Under the pieces are notes generated by a model. It was given only the letters and a program-made list of their open reading frames with translations. It made no database searches and was not told where the DNA came from. From the NCBI GenBank assembly GCA_964563855.1, contig CAZLYU010000072.1, positions 1-13,994 of the forward strand: a stretch of DNA of 13,994 nucleotides. Reading direction: 5' to 3'. The first letter of the stretch is position 1, and each line of letters starts with the position of its first letter. Source of the DNA: JAFGRR01 sp964563855 (GTDB taxonomy: Bacteria > Planctomycetota > Phycisphaerae > UBA1845 > Fen-1342). This document shows positions 1-7,367 of this stretch, piece after piece. Made by a program: the position numbers and the translations under genes.

Positions 1-2672
1 AGCAGCACGCACTTCCGCCGCTCGTCCTCCAGCCGCGTGTTTAGGCGGCCGATCTGCTCGGCGATGTCTTGCGTGTGCGCGGGGTCGAACGTGTCGGGCC
101 GCACATAGATGATGTCTTGCACGCCGCCGATCACGCCGTTGCCCATCGCCTTGGGGCTGTCGCAAAGCATGAGCGACTCGGGTAGGCCGTGCAGATCGAC
201 CTCACCCGCATCGGCTCCGGTGTTGCACGGACGAATCTGCAATACCGCGAACTCCGCGGGCTGCGTATCGAGATTGGCTGCGAATTCGACATCGACCGGG
301 CCGTTCATGCCGGCGCGCCCAATTTTCAGCAGCCGCCTCAGGATCGGCGCCAACGGAAACACCTCGCTCTTGAGCACGTGCGCGAACGTCACGACGCGCA
401 CGCCGGGGCGATGAATGCCGTCGTAGATCGCGTTGTTGTCCGCCTGCCACACGGATCCGATCGGGGCCAGCGCGCCGTGCTCCTCGGCGTCGTCCAGGTC
501 CAGCTCGACCTGCGACTTCACGGCCGGGTCGCTGAAGTCGACATCCGGATTGCTCAGGTCAATGGCGAAGAACGTGCGTTGCGACTGATTGATGAAGTCC
601 TCCGGCTCGCGCAGTTGCGGCAACACTTGCGGATGCGTCGGGCAAAATCGCAGCGCCGCCCCGCCATCGAGCACAAATCCGCCCAGCCCGAGCGCCGCGG
701 CCGCGATCCCGTCTTCGGGCGTCATCGCGCCGAACGGGTAGTAGTTGTACGAGCGCGCGGCTCCGGCGATGCTCGGATAAAAATAGCCGCCGCGCTCGCG
801 ACCCACGATCGGCTGAATCACGACCGCCATGCGTTGCTCTTCGATGCGATACGGCGTGTTGGCGATGTAGCGTCGCGCCTGCTCCTCGTACACGGACGCA
901 TAGACGCGTTTGATCGCCGCGTTAAGCTGCTGCAAGCGCACGCGAGCGCTGTCGTGATTGTTCGGCAGCATGAACGTGCCGTAGATGCCCGCGAAGGGAT
1001 GGTGCTGCGAATCTTCGAGCAGGCTCGATGAGCGCACCGCAATCGGCGTACGCACCTTGTGCAAGAACGTGTGCAGGTCTTTGATCACCCGCGCCGGCAA
1101 CTCGGCTCCGCAAAACCGACGCCGCACCATCTCGTCCGGCGGGGCCTCCTCGATCACCGACCAGAGCCGGTTGCTCTGCATGAATTCGTCAAAGACATCC
1201 GCCCCGATCACGACCGAACGCGGCACGAAGATCTGCACGTTGTCGAACGCGGTGTCGACCTTGTGTCGCGCGAGCAGGGCGTCGACAAAGGCGAGGCCGC
1301 GCGCTTTGCCGCCCAGCGACCCGCCGCCGATGCGGGCGAAGTGGGTTGCTTCGTCGAACTGCTGGCGCGAGAAGTCTTCGGTGACGCCGCGGCGATTGCG
1401 GCGCAGCGCGTCTTCGAGCGCGCTGCGCAGATAGTCGCGCAGTCCCTCGATATCGCCGAACTCGCCGACCTGCCGCGGTCGAATCTGCGCTGCAAGCTCG
1501 AACTCGGTGCGCGCCCGGAGCCAGTTGGAGAAGTGATTGCGCCGCGCGTGGTACTCAATCGCTGGGGCCGGCGCATGCGCGAGCGCGCGCAGCATCGAAC
1601 GCAGGTCGGTCGCGCGGGCCACCTCACGTCCGTCGGGCAAGCGAAACGTGAACGCCCCGAAGCCGAAGTTCGCCAGCATAAAGTCGCGTATGTCTTGCAG
1701 CAGCTTCGGCGAGCGCTTGTGCAGAAAGCGTGCTCCGATCGACTCGGCGACGGTCCGGTTCGTCTCGTCTGACGACTGCAGCAGCGCCGGCAGATCGGGA
1801 TATTCGCCCTTCAAACGGCGGATGAACTCGATGCCGGCGCACGGATCGAGTTCGTCTCCCCGCGGAAAGCGGACATCCGCGATCACGCCGAACAGATACT
1901 CGCGGTAGGCGTCGAAGTAGTCGACGCCGCGCTCGAACGTGTTGGCGACCAGAATCTTCGGCCGCGCCCGCAGGCGCAGCAGCTTGTGCATGCGGTTGAT
2001 GCCGTCGGCGATGACGGTGCGCGCCTGTTGCACCAGCTCGCTGTAGAGAATGGGCAGAATCAGCGAGCGAAACTGAACCGAGTCTTCGACCAGAATGATT
2101 GCGCCCACCCCCGCGGCTTGCGTGTCGTGGGCCACGTTCCAGCGGTCTTCAAACATCTTGATAATCGCGAGGAACAGCTTCGCGTCGCCGTGCCACACAT
2201 ACGCATCGAGCGTGTCGAAGTCGGGCGTCTCTTCGATGTGTTGCTGCAACTCGAGTTCGCTGCCGACCAGCAGCACGATCGGCGTGTCGGGCGAACGTTC
2301 CAGAACGGTCTGGCGAAACGCGGCGACGTCCATGTCGCCCAGCCGCGTCATCGCAATCACCAGGTCGAACTTGCGGCGCCGAATCATGCTCAGCGCCGCC
2401 CCGGCGGTCGGAACGCGCGTCACGTTCGGTGCGTGACTGAGGCCGAGGTCGGCGTACTCGGAGTAGATCAACTCCGTCAGCAGCCCGTCTTCTTCGAGAA
2501 TGAACGAGTCATACGGGCTCGAGACCAACAGGATCTCGCCGACGCGCTGCGGCATGAGCTGCGGGAAGCGGCCCATGCGCCATGGATGACCGCCCGACGC
2601 GCGCTCCCGCTGGGCGCGTTCGGGTGCTGGTGCTCTTGGCTCGACCGGCGTGGTTGAAATGCGCATCTCCAT
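1..2672 (-). CDS. Dual receiver-domain PEP/pyruvate-binding (PPDK_N-type) protein, partial at C-terminus
   Basis: The minus-strand frame is open from 2672 through the left edge, giving 890 visible residues; the C-terminus is outside. Residues about 44-175 form a first receiver-like fold: LLVSSPYD at strand 1 and FDLVIAMTRLGDMD at 102-115, where the phosphoacceptor Asp is replaced by Met108. Residues about 189-333 form a second receiver with the expected set: acidic pair E196-D197, D266 in VIADVRFP, S300/S301 and K319. From about 447 on is a PEP synthase/PPDK N-terminal ATP-grasp domain: the Gly-rich loop IGGGSLGGKARG with K456, AVRSSSLLEDS at 545-555, and the end motif LQIRP near 811. The family is annotated as PEP synthase-like or PEP/pyruvate-binding proteins; the true substrate is unknown. 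Whether a phosphohistidine or PEP-utilising domain follows cannot be seen. The start at 2672 (ATG) has only a weak SD; ATG 2666 and GTG 2678 are in-frame alternatives. It lies 79 bp after the glycosyltransferase gene on the same strand. Confidence 0.85.
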   Translation of the reverse strand, partial: MEMRISTTPVEPRAPAPERAQRERASGGHPWRMGRFPQLMPQRVGEILLVSSPYDSFILEEDGLLTELIYSEYADLGLSHAPNVTRVPTAGAALSMIRRRKFDLVIAMTRLGDMDVAAFRQTVLERSPDTPIVLLVGSELELQQHIEETPDFDTLDAYVWHGDAKLFLAIIKMFEDRWNVAHDTQAAGVGAIILVEDSVQFRSLILPILYSELVQQARTVIADGINRMHKLLRLRARPKILVANTFERGVDYFDAYREYLFGVIADVRFPRGDELDPCAGIEFIRRLKGEYPDLPALLQSSDETNRTVAESIGARFLHKRSPKLLQDIRDFMLANFGFGAFTFRLPDGREVARATDLRSMLRALAHAPAPAIEYHARRNHFSNWLRARTEFELAAQIRPRQVGEFGDIEGLRDYLRSALEDALRRNRRGVTEDFSRQQFDEATHFARIGGGSLGGKARGLAFVDALLARHKVDTAFDNVQIFVPRSVVIGADVFDEFMQSNRLWSVIEEAPPDEMVRRRFCGAELPARVIKDLHTFLHKVRTPIAVRSSSLLEDSQHHPFAGIYGTFMLPNNHDSARVRLQQLNAAIKRVYASVYEEQARRYIANTPYRIEEQRMAVVIQPIVGRERGGYFYPSIAGAARSYNYYPFGAMTPEDGIAAAALGLGGFVLDGGAALRFCPTHPQVLPQLREPEDFINQSQRTFFAIDLSNPDVDFSDPAVKSQVELDLDDAEEHGALAPIGSVWQADNNAIYDGIHRPGVRVVTFAHVLKSEVFPLAPILRRLLKIGRAGMNGPVDVEFAANLDTQPAEFAVLQIRPCNTGADAGEVDLHGLPESLMLCDSPKAMGNGVIGGVQDIIYVRPDTFDPAHTQDIAEQIGRLNTRLEDERRKCVL

Positions 2673-2717
2673 TCTCACGCCGTTCGGCGCGCCGTCACGA
2701 AGATCGGGGGCCAGGAA

Positions 2718-2723
2718 AGTATA
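2718..2723 (-). promoter_or_regulatory. Possible -10 element (TATACT) upstream of the receiver/PEP-binding gene
   Basis: On the minus strand TATACT lies 46 nt before the ATG at 2672, in the 79-bp gap after the glycosyltransferase stop. It is the only AT-rich hexamer in a GC-rich gap and matches the sigma-70 -10 consensus at five of six positions. No convincing -35 hexamer is seen 16-18 nt further upstream, so co-transcription from the preceding gene is equally possible. Confidence 0.2.
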
Positions 2724-2751
2724 ACCGCCGTGTGGCTCTCGCCTGCGGTCG

Positions 2752-5148
2752 CTAGGTCGCGCCGTGCGTTAGGCGATCGTGCAGCCAATCGAGCACGCGA
2801 TTCATCACGGCATCGTACGAATACGCGTCGCGCACCGCGTCGCGCATGCGTTCGCCATAGCCGCGCCGCGCCGCGTCATCGTTCAAGAATCGTTCGAGCT
2901 GCGCCTCGAACTCGGCCTGTGTGCGGTAATACAAGTCAAAGACCAGGTCGCCCCAGAGCGGGACCAGCGGCGTGACGGGCAGGTCGCTCATCGAACGCGC
3001 GATCAACGCCTCGGTCACGTCACGCGGCGCGTCCGGCGCCAGACCCCACATCCGCTGCTGTTCGCGCAACCGAACGTCCCACGGCGGCGGCAGGTCGCTC
3101 GGCGTGAAGTGGTCGCCGAGTTGCAGCGCACCGCTGCGAATCAGCGGATGCACCGCCTCGCGCTCATACCAAAAGCCGGTGTCGGCTGGATTGCGGCGCA
3201 AGAGGATGAACCCGCCGGCCATGCACGTGTCGAGCACGCGCTGGTGAAACGCCGCATTGATCGATGCATGCAGGTTGATGCGCGCCAAGCGAAACGCCGC
3301 CCCCAATCGCGGTCCATGCGCGATCGGGCCGCGGGCGAAGGGAGCGAACTCCGGCGCGTCAGGCCAGCCGGCGCCATAGAGATGGAAGCGTCGACCGGTG
3401 CGCTCAGCCCAATCCGCGGCCCAGCGCAACGTCTGCCAGCGAATGAGTCGGTCGACCGTCGGCCGCAGGACATCGTGCTCGAGCACGCGGCGCCGCTCGT
3501 CGTCGAGTGATTCGTGCGCTTCGGCGGTCCAGCGTCGCAACAAGCCCGCGAAGTCCCAACTGCCGCTCAGCGTGCAATCCGCCACGCCGGCGTTCAACAC
3601 TTCCCACGCCGGGCCCAGCACACGCCGCTCAGAGGCGCTCACTGCGTCGAGCGACTCACGCCAGTGCTGCTCTGGTGAAAGGTTGAGATTGGTTGCGAAC
3701 GCCAGATCGCAGACGAGATCGCCGTGCTCACGCAGATCATCACCCGGCTGCGGCTCGGCTAGGACGCGCTCCGACGTCGGCATCGATGCGGGCAGAAACC
3801 GTTCGTTGGGGAAGTCGTACTCGCTGCACAGCAGCTCCGCCCCAATGCCGAAGCAGAAGTCGAGCGGCCCGAGACCCGCGCCGGTCTCGCGACGTCGCAG
3901 CGCGGGCAGGCAGTCTTGCACCCACGTCAGGCACGGCATCCCCGGTGGAAGTCCGCGAGTCGTGCGCGTGTGATCCGTCACCAGCAGCACGTCTGGTGCG
4001 AAGCGCGCCGTCGCTTCGAGAAACGCCGCCTCGGTCGTGCGGTCGTGGTCTTCCGGCTCGCTGAAGAGCTCGGTCACGCAGCCGCAGTGTTCGAGCGCTG
4101 CGAGCGCGTCGCGCAGGGTGTACTTGAGGACGGTCGAGAAGCGCGTCGTCAGCCCCAGCACCCGCAACGGCGCTTGTTCACCGTTCCGCGCCGCGGCGAA
4201 TCGATCGCGCCACCACGCGACATCGCGACCCTCATACTGCGTCGCAACCGCCGCTCGCCGCCGCTCGAGGTCAACCTGAAAGCGACGCCGCAAGACATTG
4301 ATCGAGGCGTTCGCGCGGGGCGGCGCCTGATCCCAACTCGTGCCGCCGACGCGCACTCCGGGCGGCGGGCGCCAAACGTCGCGGCAGCCGCGCGCCTCGA
4401 ACGCCTCGTAGGCGCCCGCCCCCAGATACAGCTCGACACGTGTCGACGACAGCACATCCGCCAGGTCGTGCAGATGCATCGCCGCAGCCAGCGCGACGGT
4501 GCTCGGCTCGATGACGTGCAGCAGAACACTGGCGCCCACGTACGTGTCACGCGTGGCGTCAAACGCCCACCGCAATACTTCGCCACGTCCGACGAATTCG
4601 AGCACAAACGGCGCGTGCATCGTTCCACGCAATTGGGCCGCGAATTGCGCCGCGGTCGTCGGCAGCGCCGCGCGTCCCAGCGTGGGGCGCCAGACGCCGC
4701 AGAGACCCGCATCGGGCTCGAACACTTGCGGCCCGTCGTCGCGAGATGCGTATAGCTCCAGGCGCTCGCGTGCTGTGCGCCACGCCTCGCGCACCTGCTC
4801 AGCGCTGGCCGGGTCGCGCACGTCGAGTGCGGCCAGATTCGACTCGAATCGCGCCCGGTGCGACCGCCAATCGCAACGCTGGTCGCGGTCGATCGGCGTG
4901 AGCGCCGCGAGCATCTCTCGAAAGTCGGGCAGTGCTTGCCGTTCCGAGGACAGAAGCGGCGCCAGACGTCGCGCCGGATGCAAAAATCCCACCTCGGCGT
5001 AGCGTCGCATGAGCAGCAGAATGAGCCCGTCGTGTCGTAAACCGGCGCCGAGCAATTGTTGCGCCGCGTTCGCGAACGCTGGGAGGTCGGGCCCGGTCCC
5101 AAGGCGTAGTGCGGTCTTCAGATGTTGCTCGGCGATCGCGCTCATCAT
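2752..5148 (-). CDS. CgeB-like glycosyltransferase with N-terminal Rossmann-like (Maf/DUF115-like) region
   Basis: 798 residues from ATG 5148 (ATG 5145 is the next codon and equally likely). Residues about 1-100 look helical. Residues about 140-260 contain an alternating strand/helix segment with LLHVIEPSTVALAAAMHL and VELYLGAG, reminiscent of the motility-associated Maf/DUF115 fold. Residues about 330-798 look like the CgeB/glycosyltransferase group 1 fold: PDVLLVTDH near 385-393, FHLYGAGWPD near 588, and the typical block HASINAAFHQRVLDTCMAGG followed by FILLRR near 627-652. The inferred role is sugar transfer to a surface polymer or protein; donor and acceptor are unknown. The frame extends to ATG 5295, but the added residues are Arg-rich and would overlap the divergent gene, so the shorter start is preferred. 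No SD precedes 5148. It is divergent from three further glycan genes. Confidence 0.75.
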   Translation of the reverse strand: MMSAIAEQHLKTALRLGTGPDLPAFANAAQQLLGAGLRHDGLILLLMRRYAEVGFLHPARRLAPLLSSERQALPDFREMLAALTPIDRDQRCDWRSHRARFESNLAALDVRDPASAEQVREAWRTARERLELYASRDDGPQVFEPDAGLCGVWRPTLGRAALPTTAAQFAAQLRGTMHAPFVLEFVGRGEVLRWAFDATRDTYVGASVLLHVIEPSTVALAAAMHLHDLADVLSSTRVELYLGAGAYEAFEARGCRDVWRPPPGVRVGGTSWDQAPPRANASINVLRRRFQVDLERRRAAVATQYEGRDVAWWRDRFAAARNGEQAPLRVLGLTTRFSTVLKYTLRDALAALEHCGCVTELFSEPEDHDRTTEAAFLEATARFAPDVLLVTDHTRTTRGLPPGMPCLTWVQDCLPALRRRETGAGLGPLDFCFGIGAELLCSEYDFPNERFLPASMPTSERVLAEPQPGDDLREHGDLVCDLAFATNLNLSPEQHWRESLDAVSASERRVLGPAWEVLNAGVADCTLSGSWDFAGLLRRWTAEAHESLDDERRRVLEHDVLRPTVDRLIRWQTLRWAADWAERTGRRFHLYGAGWPDAPEFAPFARGPIAHGPRLGAAFRLARINLHASINAAFHQRVLDTCMAGGFILLRRNPADTGFWYEREAVHPLIRSGALQLGDHFTPSDLPPPWDVRLREQQRMWGLAPDAPRDVTEALIARSMSDLPVTPLVPLWGDLVFDLYYRTQAEFEAQLERFLNDDAARRGYGERMRDAVRDAYSYDAVMNRVLDWLHDRLTHGAT

Positions 5149-5193
5149 GCGCCGGGTATCGGGGCTTCGATGACGACCACTGAACGCAACCCG

Positions 5194-5224
5194 GCGCGAT
5201 CGCCGATAGAAGTCTCGATCGCGC
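5194..5224. promoter_or_regulatory. Perfect 9-bp inverted repeat in the divergent intergenic region
   Basis: GCGCGATCG at 5194-5202 is mirrored exactly by CGATCGCGC at 5216-5224, with a 13-nt spacer. It lies between the divergent starts at 5148 (minus) and 5280 (plus), where a shared operator would be expected. The centre-to-centre distance of 22 bp, about two helical turns, suits binding by a dimeric regulator. It could also fold as an RNA hairpin or be a chance palindrome in GC-rich DNA. Confidence 0.3.
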
Positions 5225-5279
5225 AGCCGTTGCCGGTTCCGGATGCACTGGCGGCTGCCCGGGATGGGAGATGCCGGAC

Positions 5280-5762
5280 ATGATGACCCCTTCATCCGCG
5301 ACCGAGGCCGCCGCCGTCGGTCGTTTAGCCATTTCGCCCGCTACCGATTTTGCCGACGATCGATTTCATGCCGCCCGCGCCGCCATCGAGCAACGACCGA
5401 CGGCGCGGCTCATCGTGCTCTACGGGCTGCGCTCCAGCGCGTCGCTGTTGCCGTCGCTGGCTCAATACTGCGCCGAACAAAATCTCCGCCTCGTGCTGGC
5501 CGACGACGAGCGGCCGGACAATTGGTTCAGTGCGTTCGAGCAGCCATTCGTCGACATCGAGGCGTGGCGTCGCTGGCCGCGTGCGGCGCTGGCGCTGGTG
5601 GATGTCGCCGACCCCACGACCGCGATGGCGCGTTTCGACGCCGTGTGCGCCCGTCCCGACGTCGACTATGTCTTCCTCCCAACCGCTCCGATCGCGGGAC
5701 TGCAATCCGCGGCGCCGCTGGTCACTCGCGGGGCGGCGCCGCCGACGCCAGCCAGCGTCTAG
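5280..5762 (+). CDS. Stand-alone Rossmann-like protein related to the tails of the next two glycosyltransferases
   Basis: 160 residues if started at ATG 5280, which has GGGAG at 5266-5270 nine nt upstream; ATG 5271 (GGGA six nt upstream) and ATG 5283 are alternatives. The core begins with a strand LIVLYG at about residues 44-49, then a helix, a second strand ending in acids (LVLADDE, about 71-77), and further strands such as ALALVDVAD and VDYVFLPTA. This pattern matches the C-terminal domains of the two genes that follow (LFGAG...VIDED and IYGVG...VADDF), but here the Gly-rich loop has degenerated to YGLRSS. No enzymatic function is assigned; a nucleotide-sugar-binding or partner role is a guess. 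The stop codon TAG overlaps the SD of the next gene, indicating one transcript. Confidence 0.65.
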   Translation: MMTPSSATEAAAVGRLAISPATDFADDRFHAARAAIEQRPTARLIVLYGLRSSASLLPSLAQYCAEQNLRLVLADDERPDNWFSAFEQPFVDIEAWRRWPRAALALVDVADPTTAMARFDAVCARPDVDYVFLPTAPIAGLQSAAPLVTRGAAPPTPASV

Positions 5763-5766
5763 AGGA
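5761..5766 (+). promoter_or_regulatory. SD (AGAGGA) that decides the GTG start at 5775
   Basis: AGAGGA overlaps the TAG stop of the preceding gene and sits eight nt before GTG 5775. No ATG start with an SD is available nearby in this frame, so translation of the GT4 gene very likely starts at this GTG and is coupled to the upstream gene. Confidence 0.6.
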
Positions 5767-5774
5767 TCGATCCC

Positions 5775-7367
5775 GTGCTCGAGCGACGCGCCCGCGTCGT
5801 CATCTCGCTGCCGTTCGGATTGACCGTCGGCGGGGTCGCGAAGTGGGCGCTGCACCTGACGCGTCGTCTGACGGCCGACGGGCGACGTGCGACCCTGGTG
5901 GTTCATCCGTCCGAGCCGGGCTACGCGTCAGTGCTCGACCGCGAGCCGCTGCTGCGAGGCGTCGACATCATCACCGCTCCGAGCCTGCTGGACGCGGAGG
6001 GCTGGTCGCGCAGCTTGGCGCTGTATCGCGCATTGCGTCCGTGTCTGTTGTGGCCCTGCGTCACGCACACGTCGTACATGCTGGCCGGGGCGCTCGTCAG
6101 CGAACGCCCGCGCGACATACGCGTCATCGGCGCCTGTCGCGGCGACGAGTGGTACCCCTATGCGGTGTTGTCGCACTACGCATCCGCCTGTTCGCTGCTG
6201 CTGGCCGGCGCGCGGTGCGTCGCCAAGCAACTGTGCACGCACCTGCCGCATCGCCGCGCAGACATCCATCACATTCCCCACGGCGCGGTGGTCGGGCCTT
6301 CCCACCCGCGTTCGCCGCGCCGCGACCACCCGCTACGGCTGATCTATCTCGGACGCATCGAGAACGACAACAAGCACGTTGGCGACCTGGTCGACATCGC
6401 GTCGGGGCTGGACCGGCGAGGCATCTGGTTCGACCTCCGGATCGTCGGCGACGGACCCGACCTCGCGGCGCTGCAGTGTCGGGTAGCGAACTGGCGCAGC
6501 GTGTGCGAACCGCGCAATGTGCTCCATTGCGAGCCGCCGGCCGCCGCCGAGGGCGCCGCCGATTGGCTCAACTGGGCCGATGCGGCGCTGCTGCTTTCTG
6601 ATCACGAAGGCTACGGCTTCACGCTGGTCGAAGCGATGTTGATGGGTTGCGTGCCGATCACGACCCGCGCCGGCGCCGCCGAGGAATTGGTGCGCGACGG
6701 CGAGAATGGGCGCCTCATCTCGCACGCCCACCGCGTACCTGACGCCGTTGACGCGGTCGCGCAGCTCGCGCAGAACGATGCTCGGCTGCATACGCTCTCA
6801 AACGCCGCGCACGCGACGGCGAGAGAACGGTGCGATTACGAAGGCTACTTCGCGCGAATCTGCGACTTGCTTGCCAGCGCCGCCGAGCGACCGCCCCGTG
6901 TGTGGCCGGCTCGCCGACCGCTCCTCCCGCAGCGCCTGCTCGCACCGCCCGACGCGCCGCGTGCGATCAGTCGACTCTCCGCTCGGCTGCGGGCCACAGC
7001 GCAGCGGCGCGTCATGCTGTTCGGGGCCGGGCGGCATACGCAAACCTTGGCCGCCGACTGGCGCGCGAGCGGCCTCACGATTGTGGGTGTGATCGACGAA
7101 GACGCGCGGCGCTGGGGGCAGCGTGTTTCCGGCTGGCCGGTGCTGCCGCCCGATGCCGCTGACGCCGCTTCAACCGACGCGATCGTGCTCAGCCACTTGA
7201 CGTTGGAAGACGCGCTCTTCGATCGTTGGTGCGACGTCTTCGCTGCACGCGGCGTCGCGCTTCACACGCTTTACTCGCAGCGCTCGACCGAGTCAGCCGC
7301 ACTCGAGATTCCTCGGGACCTCGACCTGCGCGAGCCCGCCCTTACTTGGTCGGGAGGCGCGGCATGA
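5775..7367 (+). CDS. GT4-type (GT-B) glycosyltransferase with C-terminal Rossmann-like tail
   Basis: 530 residues from GTG 5775. The N-terminal GT-B half opens with VVISLPFGLTVGGVAKWALH (residues 8-27), the Gly-rich acceptor-side loop typical of GT4. The C-terminal half contains LIYLGRIENDNKHVGDL (about 189-205), with donor-contacting Arg/Lys, and the EX7E signature EGYGFTLVE (278-286), so the transferase is likely active and retaining. Residues about 370-405 are a Pro/Arg-rich linker. Residues about 410-500 form a separate Rossmann-like domain: RVMLFGAGRHTQTL, then VGVIDEDARRWGQRVSG. It resembles the preceding stand-alone protein and the tail of the next gene. The substrate is unknown; a role in building a glycan together with its neighbours is inferred. 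The stop overlaps the next start (ATGA), so the genes form an operon. Confidence 0.85.
   Translation: MLERRARVVISLPFGLTVGGVAKWALHLTRRLTADGRRATLVVHPSEPGYASVLDREPLLRGVDIITAPSLLDAEGWSRSLALYRALRPCLLWPCVTHTSYMLAGALVSERPRDIRVIGACRGDEWYPYAVLSHYASACSLLLAGARCVAKQLCTHLPHRRADIHHIPHGAVVGPSHPRSPRRDHPLRLIYLGRIENDNKHVGDLVDIASGLDRRGIWFDLRIVGDGPDLAALQCRVANWRSVCEPRNVLHCEPPAAAEGAADWLNWADAALLLSDHEGYGFTLVEAMLMGCVPITTRAGAAEELVRDGENGRLISHAHRVPDAVDAVAQLAQNDARLHTLSNAAHATARERCDYEGYFARICDLLASAAERPPRVWPARRPLLPQRLLAPPDAPRAISRLSARLRATAQRRVMLFGAGRHTQTLAADWRASGLTIVGVIDEDARRWGQRVSGWPVLPPDAADAASTDAIVLSHLTLEDALFDRWCDVFAARGVALHTLYSQRSTESAALEIPRDLDLREPALTWSGGAA
7352..7357 (+). promoter_or_regulatory. SD (GGGAGG) that decides the ATG start at 7364
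   Basis: GGGAGG lies six nt before ATG 7364. That ATG overlaps the TGA of the GT4 gene by four bases and is followed directly by the conserved GT2 N-terminal strand. This rules against the longer in-frame extension back to 7226. Confidence 0.7.

Noticed and set aside
189..2657. Several plus-strand open frames (189-1031, 1059-1772, 1986-2657)
   Set aside because: They lie opposite the receiver/PEP-binding gene, whose domains are clearly readable on the minus strand; the plus-strand translations are Arg/Ala-rich with no motifs.
5132..5203. Two GCGATCGC octamers (5132-5139 and 5196-5203) as HIP1-type cyanobacterial repeats
   Set aside because: Two copies in GC-rich DNA are not an enrichment, and nothing else in the window points to a cyanobacterium.
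5149..5295. N-terminal extension of the CgeB-like protein to ATG 5295
   Set aside because: The added residues are Arg/Ser-rich, contain the inverted repeat region, and would overlap the start of the divergent gene.
5243..6601. A 452-residue plus-strand frame
   Set aside because: It overlaps the stand-alone protein and the GT4 gene in another frame and is an Arg-rich, motif-free translation typical of GC-rich shadow frames.
7226..7363. N-terminal extension of the GT2 protein
   Set aside because: It would overlap the GT4 tail by 142 bases; the ATG at 7364 has an ideal SD and directly precedes the conserved first strand.
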